Source: Mycobacterium parascrofulaceum ATCC BAA-614
GTDB taxonomy: Bacteria > Actinomycetota > Actinomycetes > Mycobacteriales > Mycobacteriaceae
Reading direction: 5' to 3'
Assembly (NCBI RefSeq): GCF_000164135.1
Contig: NZ_GG770554.1
Location: 671,152 to 717,630 of the forward strand
Length of the DNA: 46,479 nt
Shown piece by piece: positions 20,630 through 32,008 of the stretch. Position 1 is the first letter of the stretch; each line of letters opens with the position of its first letter. The notes beneath the pieces are model-generated. The model ran no database searches. It was not told the origin of the DNA and saw only the letters and a list, made by a program, of their open reading frames with translations. Made by a program: the position numbers and the translations under genes.

Positions 20630-21715
20630 GTGTCGGAATCCCTGCCGGAGTTCCCCTGGGACACCCTGGCCGACGCGAAGACGCTGGCCGGCTCCCACCC
20701 CGACGGGATCGTGGACCTGTCCGTCGGCACCCCGGTGGACCCGGTCGCGCCGGTCATCTCCGCCGCGCTGGCGGCCGCCGGTTCGGCGTCCGGGTATCCC
20801 GCCACCGCCGGCACCCCGCGGCTGCGCGAGGCCGCGGTCGCCGCGCTGGCCCGCCGCTTCGGCGTCACCGGGCTGGCCGAGGCCGACGTGCTGCCGGTGA
20901 TCGGCAGCAAGGAGCTCATCGCGTGGCTGCCGACCCTGCTCGGGCTGGGGCCCGGGGACGTGATCGTGGTGCCCGAGTTGGCGTACCCGACGTACGACGT
21001 CGGGGCGAGGCTGGCCGGTGCGGCGGTGCTGCGCGCGGATTCGCTGACCCAGCTGGGTCCGCAATCGCCTGCGCTGATTTACCTGAACTCGCCGAGCAAC
21101 CCGACCGGCCGCGTGCTGGGCGTCGACCACTTGCGGAAAGTGGTCGGCTGGGCGCGCGAGCGCGGCAGTGTGGTGGCCTCCGACGAGTGCTATCTGGGGC
21201 TGGGCTGGGAGGCCCAGCCGCTGTCGATCCTGCATCCGTCGGTCTGCGAGGGCGACCATCGCGGACTGCTGGCGATCCACTCGCTGTCCAAGAGCTCGTC
21301 GTTGGCCGGTTACCGGGCCGGATTCGTCGCCGGCGATCCCGAGCTGGTGGCCGAGTTGCTGGCGGTGCGCAAACACGCCGGGATGATGGTGCCGACGCCG
21401 GTGCAGGGGGCCATGGTCGCCGCCCTGGACGACGACGCCCACGAGCGGGCGCAACGGGAGCGGTACGAACGTCGGCGGTCCGCGTTGCTGCCGGCGCTGC
21501 GCGCGGCCGGATTCACCGTCGACCATTCCGAGGCGGGCCTGTATCTGTGGGCCACCCGCGACGAGCCGTGCGAGGACAGCGTCGCATGGCTGGCCGGGCG
21601 CGGCATCCTGGTGGCGCCCGGCCACTTCTACGGCCCGCGCGGCGCGCGGCACGTGCGCGTCGCGTTGACCGCCACCGACGAGCGGATCGCCGCCGCCGTG
21701 CGGCGGCTCGCCTAG
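20630..21715 (+). CDS. dapC: PLP aminotransferase, DapC type (succinyldiaminopimelate transaminase; Rv1178-like)
   Basis: This 361-residue fold-type I aminotransferase has the PLP-binding Lys221 in HSLSKSSSLAGYRAGF, matching SxSKxxxxxGxRxG. Other class I landmarks are VVPELAYPTYDVG, YLNSPSNPTGRVLG, SDECYLGLGW and the substrate-carboxylate Arg in HVRVALTATDER. This branch is annotated as N-succinyldiaminopimelate aminotransferase (lysine/peptidoglycan precursor pathway), sometimes with glutamate-prephenate activity. Another gene (Rv0858c) carries the name dapC in H37Rv, so the symbol is tentative. The start is GTG at 20630 (VSESLPEFPWDTLADAK). The 3' neighbour in H37Rv is Rv1179c; here a potassium-transporter-like gene follows. 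Confidence 0.88.
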   Translation: MSESLPEFPWDTLADAKTLAGSHPDGIVDLSVGTPVDPVAPVISAALAAAGSASGYPATAGTPRLREAAVAALARRFGVTGLAEADVLPVIGSKELIAWLPTLLGLGPGDVIVVPELAYPTYDVGARLAGAAVLRADSLTQLGPQSPALIYLNSPSNPTGRVLGVDHLRKVVGWARERGSVVASDECYLGLGWEAQPLSILHPSVCEGDHRGLLAIHSLSKSSSLAGYRAGFVAGDPELVAELLAVRKHAGMMVPTPVQGAMVAALDDDAHERAQRERYERRRSALLPALRAAGFTVDHSEAGLYLWATRDEPCEDSVAWLAGRGILVAPGHFYGPRGARHVRVALTATDERIAAAVRRLA

Positions 21716-21803
21716 CCGACCCGCACCGCCTACCGCCGGCACGGCGGCGACCGTGCACAATGCATCGGAGGTGTTCCGCCCGCTCAGGTTAAGGACGGTG
21801 GTC

Positions 21804-24167
21804 GTGACGACGTCGGCCGGCAAGCTGCGCATCCCTCTTTCGGTCGGGGACATCGTCAAGCGGGTATTCCTGGGCAAGCCCCTGATCACCGAGGACATCG
21901 CGTCCGAGAAATTGTCGAATCCGGTTGCCCTGGGCGCGCTTTCGCCGGACGCGGTCTCGTCGGTCGCCTACGGCCCCGAGCAGATCCTGATCGAGCTGCT
22001 GCCGCAGGCGGGGTTGGCCGCCTTCGCGCTCTTGCTGCCCATCACCGGTGTCATCCTGCTCATCCTGGTGCTGGTCGCCGCCTCCTACCGGCAGGTGGTG
22101 ATGGCCTACACACGGGCCGGCGGGTCCTACATCGTCGCGCGCGACAATTTCGGCCCGCGGGTGGCGCAGATCGCCGCCGCGGCACTGTTGATCGACTACG
22201 TGGTCACCGTCGCGGTGCAGTCGGCGGCCGGGACCGTCGCGGTGGTGTCCGCCATTCCCGCGCTCGGGCCGTACAGCCTCGAGCTGACGGTCGGTGTGGT
22301 GCTTGCCATCTGCTACGCGAACCTGCGCGGCTTGAAGGAGGCGGGCATACCGTTCGCGGTGGCCACCTATTCCTTCATCGCCATGGTCGGACTGACGATC
22401 GTGGTGGGCCTGATCCGCGCGTTCGCAGGCAACCTGCCGGTCTACGATCCCGCGCGGATGCCCGGAACCGTGCCGGTTCACCAGGGCAACGGCTTGGTCC
22501 TGGGTGCCACGATCCTGGTGCTGCTGCGTGCGTTCGCCAACGGCGGCTCGTCGTTGACGGGAGTCGAGGCCATCTCGAACACGGTCGACTACTTCCGAAA
22601 GCCTCAGGGCCGCAACGCACGCCGCGTGCTCACCGCCATGGCCACCATCCTCGGCCTGCTGCTGGCCGGCGTCGCTTACCTGGCGCACGTCACGCACGCC
22701 ACGCCGTACCTCACCGAGTACCCGTCGGTGCTGTCGCAGATCGGCCGCGCCGTCTTCGGCAACGGCGTCGTCGGCAACGTCTGCTACATCCTGGTCCAGG
22801 CCGCGACCGCCGCCATCTTGTTCACCGGTGCGAATACCAGCTTCAACGGGTTCCCCGCGCTGGCCAGTTTCGTCGCCGAGGACCGGTTCCTGCCGCGCCA
22901 ACTCACCAAACGCGGTCACCGCCTGGTCTTTTCGAACGGCATCATCACCCTGACCGCGCTGTCGGTGCTGCTGCTGATCGTGACCGGTGGCTCGGTCAAC
23001 GCGCTGGTCCCGTTCTACGCGATCGGCGTGTTCACCGGGTTCTCGATGGCCGGCTACGGCATGACCAAACATCATCTGATGCACCGCGATCCGGGATGGC
23101 GGCGCCGCCTGGCGATCAACTTCTCCGCGGCGGTCCTCTCGACGATCGTGGTGGGCATCTTCGCGGTGGCGAAATTCACCGAGGGCGCGTGGCTGGTGGT
23201 CGTCGTCTTCCCGCTGCTGGTGTTCATGCTGATGCGGCTCAACCGGGAATACCGCGCCGAGGCGGCCATCCTCGAAATGTTCCGGACCGACCGGCCGGAG
23301 TTGGTGAAATATGCGCGGCACCGGGTGTTCGTCCTCGTCGACTCGGTGGACCTGGCGGTGATCGAGGCGCTGCGCTACGGCCGGGGACTGCGTGCCGACG
23401 AACTGACCGCCGTGCATTTCATGGTCGACCCGGCCCACGCCGCGCAACTGCGCAAGCGCTGGGATCACTTCGGTCTGGACACGCCGCTGCGGGTGGTGGA
23501 CTGCCCGGACCGGCGGATCAGCCGGGCCGCGCAACTCCTGGTGGCCAAGGCGCGCGACGAACAACCGCACACCAACGTGACGGTGCTGCTGCCGCGCCGG
23601 ACGTTTGCGCGGCTGCTGGGCCGGCTGTTGCACGATCGCACGGCGGACAAGATCTCCCGCGCGGTGAGCCTGATCCCGGATGCGGCGGCCACGATCGTGC
23701 CCTATGACGTGGAGTCGCGAATCAAGGAGGCCTATCCCGACACGTTCGAGCAGCGGATCGCACAGGAGGTCGAGAAGTTCGAGGCGTGGGTGTCGCGGGG
23801 CGAGGACGAGAAGGTGGACGCCTACGAGCACCCCGAGCGGCCGGCATCGGTGATTCTGGTGGCGGGGCTGATCTCGGGGCAGCGGGCCACCGTCGAGGGC
23901 CGGGTCAACCAGGTCGAGGACGTCACCGACCGCGGTCGCACCTTTCGACAGGTCGTCGTCGGGGACAACAGCGGGGAAATTACCGTCACCTTCCGTCCCG
24001 GCCACGGGGGCGCCGACATTCAGCCGGGCCAGCTGCTGCGGCTCACCGGGAAGGCCCGCCAGACCGGCAACCGGCCCGTATCGATGGTCGATCCGCTCTA
24101 TCACGTGATCGAGGACCCCGCGAAGGCCGTCGACTCCGGCGAACCCGAAGGGGGCGGCGGGAGGTAA
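21804..24167 (+). CDS. KimA-like APC-fold potassium transporter with C-terminal OB-fold domain
   Basis: This membrane protein has about 787 residues. The N-terminal part (roughly 1-480) has twelve predicted helices with strong KimA/YdaO signatures as I recall them from Bacillus: LSPDAVSSVAYGPEQILIELL, SYRQVVMAYTRAGGSYIVARDN, LLIDYVVTVAVQSAAGTVAVVSA, NLRGLKEAG, SSLTGVEAISN and FSNGIITL. KimA is a high-affinity K+/H+ symporter. A cytosolic USP-like domain follows (about 500-660). The end (about 690-775) adds an OB-fold-like domain (RATVEGRVNQVEDVTDRGR ... FRPG ... GQLLRLTGKARQTGNRP) that classical KimA lacks. I chose GTG at 21804 because AAGGA precedes it by eight bases; the frame is open from GTG 21753. 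No c-di-AMP riboswitch is visible in the 88 bases upstream. Confidence 0.85.
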   Translation: MTTSAGKLRIPLSVGDIVKRVFLGKPLITEDIASEKLSNPVALGALSPDAVSSVAYGPEQILIELLPQAGLAAFALLLPITGVILLILVLVAASYRQVVMAYTRAGGSYIVARDNFGPRVAQIAAAALLIDYVVTVAVQSAAGTVAVVSAIPALGPYSLELTVGVVLAICYANLRGLKEAGIPFAVATYSFIAMVGLTIVVGLIRAFAGNLPVYDPARMPGTVPVHQGNGLVLGATILVLLRAFANGGSSLTGVEAISNTVDYFRKPQGRNARRVLTAMATILGLLLAGVAYLAHVTHATPYLTEYPSVLSQIGRAVFGNGVVGNVCYILVQAATAAILFTGANTSFNGFPALASFVAEDRFLPRQLTKRGHRLVFSNGIITLTALSVLLLIVTGGSVNALVPFYAIGVFTGFSMAGYGMTKHHLMHRDPGWRRRLAINFSAAVLSTIVVGIFAVAKFTEGAWLVVVVFPLLVFMLMRLNREYRAEAAILEMFRTDRPELVKYARHRVFVLVDSVDLAVIEALRYGRGLRADELTAVHFMVDPAHAAQLRKRWDHFGLDTPLRVVDCPDRRISRAAQLLVAKARDEQPHTNVTVLLPRRTFARLLGRLLHDRTADKISRAVSLIPDAAATIVPYDVESRIKEAYPDTFEQRIAQEVEKFEAWVSRGEDEKVDAYEHPERPASVILVAGLISGQRATVEGRVNQVEDVTDRGRTFRQVVVGDNSGEITVTFRPGHGGADIQPGQLLRLTGKARQTGNRPVSMVDPLYHVIEDPAKAVDSGEPEGGGGR

Positions 24168-24392
24168 CGTGGCGCCGCCGAACGGCGCGACCGGTCGTGA
24201 CGCCACCCGGCCGCGGCGGGCCGTGTCCCGTCCGAATTGGATTGCGGGCAAACGATTTTCGCGCGTGTGGGGATGGCGCGACGAGCGGTTTCCGCCACGC
24301 CCGGAACGCCGATGTGGCGAACGCAGGTTGGGTCGGTAAGCTGGCACCGCACGATTGCCCAACGCCGTTGGGGGAGAACAGGGGACTGTGCA

Positions 24393-27300
24393 TTGCGTGT
24401 CGCAACCGCCACACCCGTTGCTGTGATCGGTATGGCCTGCCGACTTCCCGGTGGGATCGATTCTCCGCAACGGCTCTGGGACGCATTGTTGCGCGGCGAT
24501 GACCTCGTGGGCGAGATCCCCGCCGACCGCTGGGACGCGGACCTCTACTACGACCCCGAACCCGGCGTGCCCGGCCGGTCGGTCACGCGGTGGGGCGCCT
24601 TCCTGGACGACGTCGCGGGCTTCGACTGCGACTTCTTCGGGATGACCGAGCGCGAGGCCACCGCGATCGACCCGCAACACCGCTTGCTGCTGGAAACGTC
24701 ATGGGACGCCATCGAGCACGCGGGCCTCGATCCCGCGGACCTGTCCCACTCGCAGACCGGCGTCTTCGTCGGGCTCACCCACGGCGACTACGAACTGCTG
24801 TCCGCCGACTGCGGTGCCGCCGAAGGCCCGTACGGGTTCACCGGAACCAGCAACAGCTTCGCGTCCGGCCGGATCGCCTACACCCTGGGTCTGCACGGCC
24901 CGGCGGTGACCGTGGACACCGCGTGCTCGTCCGGCCTGATGGCCGTCCACCAGGCCTGCGGCAGCCTGTACAGCGGGGAAAGCGACGTCGCCCTGGCCGG
25001 CGGCGTGGTCGTGACACTCGAACCGCGCAAGTCGGTCTCCGGGTCGCTGCAGGGCATGTTGTCGCCGACCGGTCGCTGCCACGCCTTCGACGCCGGCGCC
25101 GACGGCTTCGTGTCCGGCGAGGGCTGCGTCGTGCTGCTGCTCAAGCGGCTCGACGACGCGCAACGCGACGGCGATCGCGTCCTGGCCGTCGTCCGCGGCA
25201 CCGCGGCCAACCAGGACGGCCGCACCGTGAACATCGCCGCGCCGTCGGAAACCGCCCAGGTGGCCGTGTACCGGAAAGCCCTCGACACGGCCGGCGTCGA
25301 CCCCACCACGGTCGGCTTCGTCGAGGCGCACGGCACCGGCACGCCGGTGGGGGACCCGATCGAATACTCGAGCCTGGCCGCCGTGTACGGCACCGGTGGG
25401 CCCTGCGCTCTCGGGTCGGTGAAGACGAATTTCGGCCACACGCAGTCCACCTCCGGACCGCTGGGGTTGATGAAGGCGATCCTCGCGCTGCAGCACGGCG
25501 TGGTGCCGCAAAACCTGCACTTCACCCGGCTGCCCGACGAGATGACCCGGATCAAGACCGAACTGTTTGTGCCGCAGGCCAACACGCCCTGGCCGACCGA
25601 CGGCCGGCACCCGCGCCGCGCCGCGGTGTCGTCCTACGGAATGTCGGGCACCAATGTGCACGCCGTCCTGGAGCAGGCGCCCGCGCCGGCCGGCGTGCCC
25701 GACCCGACGAACGGCGACGGGGCGTTGTTGTTCCCGGTGTCGGCCACGTCCGCGGAGCAGCTGCGCGTGACGGCCGCCCGGCTCGCCGACTGGGTCGACG
25801 AGCACACCGGCGGCGCCGGCACCGCGGGCCTGCACGACCTCGGCTACACCCTGGCGCGCCGCCGGGCACACCGGCCGGTGCGGACGGTGGTCTCGGCCGG
25901 CGACTTCGGCGAGCTGAGCGCGGTCCTGCGCGACGTGGCCACCACCGACGTCCCGTACGAGCCCGCCGTCGGCCAGGACGACCTGGGGCCGGTGTGGGTG
26001 TTCTCCGGACAGGGGTCGCAGTGGCCGCGGATGGGCGCCGAACTGCTGGCCAGGGAACCGATGTTCGCGGCGACCATCGCCGAGCTGGAGCCGCTGATCG
26101 CCGAAGAGTCGGGATTCTCGGTGACCGAGGCCATGTCCGCGCCGGAGGTGGTGACCGGCATCGACCGGGTGCAGCCCACGATCTTCGCGATGCAGGTCGC
26201 GCTGGCCGCGGCGATGAGGTCGTACGGCGTGCGTCCCGGCGCCGTCATCGGGCATTCCCTCGGTGAATCCGCGGCGGCGGTCGTCGCGGGCGGGCTGTCG
26301 CTGCGAGACGGGGTGCGCGTCATCTGCCGCCGCTCCCGGCTGATGGCCCGGATCGCCGGCAGCGGCGCGATGGCCTCGGTGGAACTGCCCGGCCAGCAGG
26401 TGTTGTCGGAGCTGTCCATCCGCGGGGTTTCCGATGTCGTCCTGTCCGTCGTCGCCTCACCGACGTCGACGGTCGTCGGCGGCGACACACAGACGATCCG
26501 CGACCTGGTCACGTCCTGGCAAGAGCAGGACGTGCTGGCGCGCGAGGTGGCGGTGGACGTGGCCTCGCATTCGCCGCAGGTGGAGCCGATCCTCGACGAG
26601 CTGGTCGACGCGCTGGCCGGCCTCGAGCCGCGCGAGCCGGAGGTTCCCTACTACTCGGCGACGCTGTGGGATCCCCGCGAGCGGCCGTCGTTCACCGGCG
26701 ACTACTGGGCCGAAAACCTGCGCTACACCGTGCGATTCGCCGCGGCGGTGCAGGCCGCCCTCAAGGACGGCTTCCGGGTCTTCGGGGAGCTGGCGCCGCA
26801 TCCGCTGCTCACCCATGCGGTCGAGCAGAACGCCGGCAGCCTCGACATGCCCATCGCGGCGCTGGCCGCCATGCGCAGGGAGCAGGAGCTGCCGGTCGGC
26901 CTGCGCGGCTTCGTCGCCGACGTGCACAGCGCCGGCGCCGCGGTCGATTTCTCGGTGCTGTACCCCAGCGGGCGCTTGGTGGACGCCCCGCTCCCGACGT
27001 GGACGCACCGCAGGCTGCTGCTCAGCCGCGAGGACAAGGAGCACGCGCACGGCGCCTCAATCCTCCCCGTCCATCCACTGCTCGGTGCGCACGTGCACCT
27101 GCACGAGGAGCCCGAGCGGCACGTCTGGCAGGGCGACGTCGGCACCGAGGCGCACCCGTGGCTCGGCGACCACCAAATCCACGGCGTGGCAGCATTTCCC
27201 GGCGCCGCCTATTGCGAGATGGCGCTCGCCGCGGCGCGTGCGGCCGTCGGCGAACGGTGCGAGGTCCGCGACGTCACGTTCGAGCAGACGTTGTTGCTGG

Positions 27301-30300
27301 ACGACCGGACGCGGGCGTCGTGCGCGGCGACGGTCGCCGCGCCCGGCGTCCTCGAGTTCACGGTGGACACCCACGAAGAGGGCGAGCGCGTGCGCCGCGC
27401 GGCCGCCGTACTGCGGGCGCTCGGCGGAGCCGACGAGGCGGAGCTGCGGCAGCCGCCGGCCCATGACATGTCGACGCTGATCGGCAATCACCCGTCCGGC
27501 ATGGACGGGGCGGAACTGCGAAAAGCCTTCGATGCGGCCGGGATTCAGTACGGCCCGGCCTTTTCGGGTTTGGCGGCGGCACTCGTCGCCGACGGGGGCG
27601 TCGGCACGGTGCTCGCCGAGGTCGCGCTTCCCGGGGCGATCCGCTCGCAGCAGTCGGGCTACGCGATCCATCCGGCCCTGCTGGACGCGTGCTTCCAGTC
27701 GGTGGTCGTCCATCCCGAGGTGCAGCGGGCGAGCGCCGGCGGCCTGCTGCTGCCGGTGGGTGTGCGGCGGTTGCGCACCTATTGCTCGACGCGGAACGCG
27801 CAATACTGCCTCGCGCGGGTGACGTCGTCTCGCCCCGGCGAGTGCGAGGCGGACCTCGACGTGCTGGACCAGTCGGGCACCGTGCTGCTGACCGTCGAGG
27901 GGCTGCGGCTGGCCGGCGGGGTCTCCGAGCACGAGCGGGCCCACAGGCTGCTCAACGAGCGGTTGTTGACCATCGAGTGGGAGCCGCGCCAACTGCCGGA
28001 CCCGTCGCGGGCGGAGCCCGGCTCGTGGCTGCTGCTCAGCGCGTGCGAGGCGACGGATCCGCTGACGGCGCAACTGAGCGAGGCGCTGAATGCCGATGGC
28101 GGGCAATGCACCACGGTGTCGGTGCCGCTCGGGTCGGCGGGGACCGCCCGGCTGCGCACGCTGCTGGGCGGCCAGGGCCCGGCCGCCTCGAATGGGCACG
28201 GACCGCTCAAGGGCCTGACGGGTGTCGTCGTGGTGACCGGGCAGCGGGTCGGCGGGGCCGACGAGGCGCGGCGCGGTCGCGACTACGTGTCCCACCTCGT
28301 GACGATCGCCCGGGAGCTCTCCGAGCTGCCAGGTGAATCGCCCCGGCTTTTCGTGGTGACCAGGAACGCCGCGAGCGTGGTTGCGGGGGACGTGGCCAAC
28401 CTGGAGCAGACCGGGCTGCGCGGGCTGCTGCGGGTGATCGATTCCGAGCACCCGCACCTGAGCGTCACCCAGGTCGACGTCGACGGGGTCACCGCACCGG
28501 AAAGCATTGCGGCGCAGCTGACAAGCGGGTCGGAGGAGGACGAGACCGGGTGGCGGCACGGCCAGTGGTACACCGCGCGGCTGCGGCCCGGCCCGCTGCG
28601 GCCGGCCGAACGGAGGACCACGTTCGTCGACCACGACCGGGACGGCATGCGCCTGCAGGTCCGCGCGCCCGGCGACCTGGAATCGCTGGAGTTCGTCGCG
28701 TTCGACCGCGTCCCGCCCGGGCCGGGGGAGATCGAGGTCGCGGTCGCCGCGTCCACCGTCAACTTCGCCGACGTCCTGGTCGCCTTCGGTCGTTATCCCA
28801 CCTTCGAGGGCTACCAGCAGCAGCTGGGGGGCGACTTCGCCGGCGTGGTGACGGCCGTCGGGCCGGATGTCACCGAGCACGAGGTCGGCGATCGCGTCGG
28901 CGGCATGTCCCGCAACGGCTGCTGGGGTACCTTCGTCATCGCCGACGCCCGGCACGCGGTCACCCTCCCGGCCGGCATGGCGCTGGAAGACGCCGCCGCG
29001 GTGCCCACCGCCTCGGCGACCGCCTGGTACGGCCTGCACGACCTGGCCCGCATCGCGCCGACCGACAAGGTGCTCATCCACTCCGGCACCGGCGGCGTCG
29101 GACAGGCGGCCATCGCGATCGCCCGCGCCGTGGGCTGCCAGATCTTCGCGACCGCCGGCAGCCCGCAGCGCCGGCAATTGCTGCGCGACATGGGGATAGA
29201 GCACGTCTACGACTCGCGCAGCGCGGCGTTCGCCGACGAGATCCGCCGTGACACCGGCGGATACGGCGTCGACGTGGTGCTCAACTCGCTGCCGGGCGCC
29301 GCCCAGCGCGCCGGAATCGAGTTGCTGGCCTTCGGCGGGCGGTTCATCGAGTTGGGCAAGCGGGACATCTACCGCGACAGCCAGCTCGGGCTGTTTCCGT
29401 TCCGCCGCAACCTGTCTCTGTTCGCGGTCGACCTGGGCCTGTTGACGTTCAGCCACCCGCAGACGGTCCGCCGCCTGTTGACCACCGTGTACCAACGGAC
29501 GGCCGACGGCGAGTTGCCGATGCCGCGGACCACGCACTACCCGATCCACGACGCGGCCGCCGCCGTCCGCCTGGTCGGCGCGGCCGGGCACACCGGGAAG
29601 GTGGTGCTCGACGTGCCGCGCGCGGGACGCAGCGTGGCCGCGGTCTCCCCGGAGGACGTCCGCCCGTTCCGCCCCGACGGCGCCTACATCGTCACCGGGG
29701 GCATCGGCGGGCTGGGGCTGTTCTTGGCCGGTGAGATGGCGGCCCGAGGTGCCGGGCGGATCGTGCTGAACTCCCGCTCGGCGCCGAACGACCAAGCGCG
29801 CCTTGCCATTGAACGCCTCCGGGCGGCCGGGGCCGACATCGCGGTCGAGTGCGGCGACATCGCCGAGCCGGCCACGGCCGAACGCCTGGTGGCGTGCGCG
29901 GCGGCTACGGGGCTGCCGGTGCGCGGGGTGTTGCACGCGGCGGCGGTCGTCGAGGACGCCACGCTGACCAACGTCAGCGACGAACTCATCGACCGGTGCT
30001 GGGCGCCGAAGGTTTACGGGGCCTGGAATCTGCACCGTGTCCTGCAAGAGGGAACGGGCGGGCGGCCGCTGGACTGGTTCTGCTCGTTCTCCTCGGCCGC
30101 CGCCCTGGTCGGCTCCCCGGGGCAGGGCGCGTACGCGGCGGCCAACAGTTGGCTGGACGCGTTCGCCTTCTGGCGGCGCACACAGGGGCTGCCGGGTTGC
30201 GCGATCGCCTGGGGCGCATGGTCGGAAGTCGGCCGCGCCACCGCCCTGGCGGAAGACGCCGGCACCGCGATCACGCCGGCGGAGGGCTACCACGCCTTCG

Positions 30301-30722
30301 AGTCGCTGTTGCGCTATGACCGCCCCTACTCCGGCTATGCGCCGATCATCGGAACGCCCTGGCTCACCTCGTTCGCGCAACGCAGCCGCTTCGCCGAGGC
30401 GTTCGGATCGATGGGCCAGGGCAGGCCCGACACGGGCAAGTTCCTGGCCGAACTGGGGGCGCTGCCCCGCGACGAATGGCCGAGCGCCATCCGACGGCTG
30501 GTCTCCGGCCAGATCAGCCTATTGCTGCGGCGCACAATAGATCCCGACCGTCCGTTGTCCGACTACGGGCTGGACTCGCTGGGCAACCTGGAGTTGCGAA
30601 CCCGCATCGAAACCGAAACCGGCGTGCGCGTCAGCCCCACCAAGATCACCACGGTTCGCGATTTGGCGGACCATCTGTGCGACGAGCTGGCCGCCTCGGA
30701 GGTCGCGCCATCCGCGTCGTGA
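24393..30722 (+). CDS. Mycocerosic acid synthase (Mas)-type iterative polyketide synthase
   Basis: This 2,109-residue type I PKS has the full reducing set in Mas order. KS: active Cys178 in [11 protein letters not shown]: Ser622 in [22 protein letters not shown] matches the methylmalonyl-using Mas enzymes as I remember them. DH: His927 in [18 protein letters not shown] motif [17 protein letters not shown] near 1567. [20 protein letters not shown] near 1768. ACP: Ser2062 in [12 protein letters not shown]. Such enzymes elongate activated fatty acids with methylmalonyl-CoA to multimethyl-branched acids. The start is TTG at 24393 ([21 protein letters not shown]), which gives almost the Mas length. 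Position corresponds to pks3/pks4 (mycolipanoic acid synthase of polyacyltrehalose). A FadD21-like ligase lies 13.5 kb downstream, but papA3 and mmpL10 do not appear between them. Confidence 0.95.
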   Translation: MRVATATPVAVIGMACRLPGGIDSPQRLWDALLRGDDLVGEIPADRWDADLYYDPEPGVPGRSVTRWGAFLDDVAGFDCDFFGMTEREATAIDPQHRLLLETSWDAIEHAGLDPADLSHSQTGVFVGLTHGDYELLSADCGAAEGPYGFTGTSNSFASGRIAYTLGLHGPAVTVDTACSSGLMAVHQACGSLYSGESDVALAGGVVVTLEPRKSVSGSLQGMLSPTGRCHAFDAGADGFVSGEGCVVLLLKRLDDAQRDGDRVLAVVRGTAANQDGRTVNIAAPSETAQVAVYRKALDTAGVDPTTVGFVEAHGTGTPVGDPIEYSSLAAVYGTGGPCALGSVKTNFGHTQSTSGPLGLMKAILALQHGVVPQNLHFTRLPDEMTRIKTELFVPQANTPWPTDGRHPRRAAVSSYGMSGTNVHAVLEQAPAPAGVPDPTNGDGALLFPVSATSAEQLRVTAARLADWVDEHTGGAGTAGLHDLGYTLARRRAHRPVRTVVSAGDFGELSAVLRDVATTDVPYEPAVGQDDLGPVWVFSGQGSQWPRMGAELLAREPMFAATIAELEPLIAEESGFSVTEAMSAPEVVTGIDRVQPTIFAMQVALAAAMRSYGVRPGAVIGHSLGESAAAVVAGGLSLRDGVRVICRRSRLMARIAGSGAMASVELPGQQVLSELSIRGVSDVVLSVVASPTSTVVGGDTQTIRDLVTSWQEQDVLAREVAVDVASHSPQVEPILDELVDALAGLEPREPEVPYYSATLWDPRERPSFTGDYWAENLRYTVRFAAAVQAALKDGFRVFGELAPHPLLTHAVEQNAGSLDMPIAALAAMRREQELPVGLRGFVADVHSAGAAVDFSVLYPSGRLVDAPLPTWTHRRLLLSREDKEHAHGASILPVHPLLGAHVHLHEEPERHVWQGDVGTEAHPWLGDHQIHGVAAFPGAAYCEMALAAARAAVGERCEVRDVTFEQTLLLDDRTRASCAATVAAPGVLEFTVDTHEEGERVRRAAAVLRALGGADEAELRQPPAHDMSTLIGNHPSGMDGAELRKAFDAAGIQYGPAFSGLAAALVADGGVGTVLAEVALPGAIRSQQSGYAIHPALLDACFQSVVVHPEVQRASAGGLLLPVGVRRLRTYCSTRNAQYCLARVTSSRPGECEADLDVLDQSGTVLLTVEGLRLAGGVSEHERAHRLLNERLLTIEWEPRQLPDPSRAEPGSWLLLSACEATDPLTAQLSEALNADGGQCTTVSVPLGSAGTARLRTLLGGQGPAASNGHGPLKGLTGVVVVTGQRVGGADEARRGRDYVSHLVTIARELSELPGESPRLFVVTRNAASVVAGDVANLEQTGLRGLLRVIDSEHPHLSVTQVDVDGVTAPESIAAQLTSGSEEDETGWRHGQWYTARLRPGPLRPAERRTTFVDHDRDGMRLQVRAPGDLESLEFVAFDRVPPGPGEIEVAVAASTVNFADVLVAFGRYPTFEGYQQQLGGDFAGVVTAVGPDVTEHEVGDRVGGMSRNGCWGTFVIADARHAVTLPAGMALEDAAAVPTASATAWYGLHDLARIAPTDKVLIHSGTGGVGQAAIAIARAVGCQIFATAGSPQRRQLLRDMGIEHVYDSRSAAFADEIRRDTGGYGVDVVLNSLPGAAQRAGIELLAFGGRFIELGKRDIYRDSQLGLFPFRRNLSLFAVDLGLLTFSHPQTVRRLLTTVYQRTADGELPMPRTTHYPIHDAAAAVRLVGAAGHTGKVVLDVPRAGRSVAAVSPEDVRPFRPDGAYIVTGGIGGLGLFLAGEMAARGAGRIVLNSRSAPNDQARLAIERLRAAGADIAVECGDIAEPATAERLVACAAATGLPVRGVLHAAAVVEDATLTNVSDELIDRCWAPKVYGAWNLHRVLQEGTGGRPLDWFCSFSSAAALVGSPGQGAYAAANSWLDAFAFWRRTQGLPGCAIAWGAWSEVGRATALAEDAGTAITPAEGYHAFESLLRYDRPYSGYAPIIGTPWLTSFAQRSRFAEAFGSMGQGRPDTGKFLAELGALPRDEWPSAIRRLVSGQISLLLRRTIDPDRPLSDYGLDSLGNLELRTRIETETGVRVSPTKITTVRDLADHLCDELAASEVAPSAS

Positions 30723-30740
30723 CCGGGGCGGGGGAGTCGG

Positions 30741-31913
30741 TCAGCCGCCGAACGTCGGACGGGGCATCTTGAAAGCGCGCCGCCCGTTGCGCAGGACGGG
30801 CACCCCGGTGACTCCCCGCCCCGGCCGCACGGGCGGTACGCCGCCCAACGTGCTCGCGGGCGAGTGGGCCTCGGACGGCGGTGCCGCCCGAAAACCCGCT
30901 TCCCGCAACGGCGCCGGGTCGCCGGCGGGGCTGGCCGTCACCCAGTTCTGCGGCACCGACAGTCTGCCGATCGGCACCGCCCTGCCCGCGTCGGCCAGCA
31001 CCGGACCGCGCAGCCCCGCCGAGCCCGCCGTCTGAGCCCCGACCGTGGTGACCCGGGGAACGGGGGCACCGGCGGAGCCGGATTGGATGTCGGAGCGGTA
31101 GAGGCCCGTCCCGCCGCTCATGCCCGACGTTTCCGTACGGCTGAAGGCCGCGCCGAGATTCGCCGGTCCGGTCAGGGTGTTGAAGTCACTGAATGCGGTG
31201 AGTACCGACGACTCCGCCGAGGTGGACGCTGGCGAGGTGCCCGGGCTCGAAGCGCCCGCCGCCGAAAGTGTCTGCAGCTGTTGCGAAATGGCGGGCGCCA
31301 GCCCTGCCACCGTCGTCTGGGCATGCCCGGCGGTCGAGGTGCCCGTCGCTTGGGCGACCGCGGCGGCCTGACCGGATTGCCCGGCGTCGCTCGTGGTCCG
31401 CGGCGGCGGGGCGAACGGCGTCAGCGCGGTCGCGGCGGAAGCGGACGCGGCGTACCCGTACATCGCGGCGGCGTCCTGGGCCCACATCTCGGCGTATTCG
31501 AGTTCGGTCGCCGCGATCGCCGGCGTGTTCTGGCCGAAGAAGTTGGTGGCGACCAGAATCGCCAGCCGCGCGCGGTTGGCGGCGACCACCGCGGGAGGCA
31601 CCGTCGCGGCGAATGCCGCCTCGTACGCGCCCGCCGCCGCGCGGGCCTGGGCTGCCGCCTGCTCGGCGAGCGTCATCGTCGCCGAGGCCCACGCCACATA
31701 CGGTGCGGCGGCGGCCGCCATCGCCATGGCCGCACCGCCCGACCAGCTTTGGCTCAAGTCGGCGACAACCGAGGAGTATCCGATCGCGTATGACTCCAGC
31801 TCTGCGGCCAGGGCGTCCCAGGCCGCCGCGGCCGCCATCAGCGGCCCCGCACCCGGCCCGGAATACATTCTCGCCGAGTTGATTTCGGGCGGCAGCGCCC
31901 CGAAATCAAACAT
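30741..31913 (-). CDS. PPE family protein, SVP subfamily
   Basis: This 390-residue protein begins [21 protein letters not shown] with the PPE motif at residues 8-10. The approximately 170-residue helical PPE domain contains the secretion-related WxG-like stretch ([11 protein letters not shown]). The C-terminal part has the SVP-subfamily motif GRLSVPQNW and ends in [12 protein letters not shown], typical of PPE-SVP. Export by an ESX system, usually ESX-5, is expected. It lies 95 bases downstream of a similar PPE gene, so the two are a probable tandem duplicate and operon. The gene is convergent with the PKS (19 bases between stops). No PE partner is encoded nearby. The role is unknown. Confidence 0.94.
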   Translation of the reverse strand: MFDFGALPPEINSARMYSGPGAGPLMAAAAAWDALAAELESYAIGYSSVVADLSQSWSGGAAMAMAAAAAPYVAWASATMTLAEQAAAQARAAAGAYEAAFAATVPPAVVAANRARLAILVATNFFGQNTPAIAATELEYAEMWAQDAAAMYGYAASASAATALTPFAPPPRTTSDAGQSGQAAAVAQATGTSTAGHAQTTVAGLAPAISQQLQTLSAAGASSPGTSPASTSAESSVLTAFSDFNTLTGPANLGAAFSRTETSGMSGGTGLYRSDIQSGSAGAPVPRVTTVGAQTAGSAGLRGPVLADAGRAVPIGRLSVPQNWVTASPAGDPAPLREAGFRAAPPSEAHSPASTLGGVPPVRPGRGVTGVPVLRNGRRAFKMPRPTFGG

Positions 31914-32008
31914 CCAAGTCCCTTTCCTGGCCGGGTGTCAACCGTCGCGCGGGCCTCGCGCAACGAACAATCTGCGGTGCTGTGTGCGCTGACGGGCGCG
32001 AATCGCCG

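Noticed and set aside
21789..24680. Long minus-strand open frame across the KimA-like gene and PKS start
   Set aside because: It spans two unrelated plus-strand genes and their intergenic region and has a His/Asp/Arg-rich shadow composition.
27057..30380. Long minus-strand open frame inside the PKS
   Set aside because: Antisense to the DH, ER and KR domains of an intact PKS; low-complexity composition.
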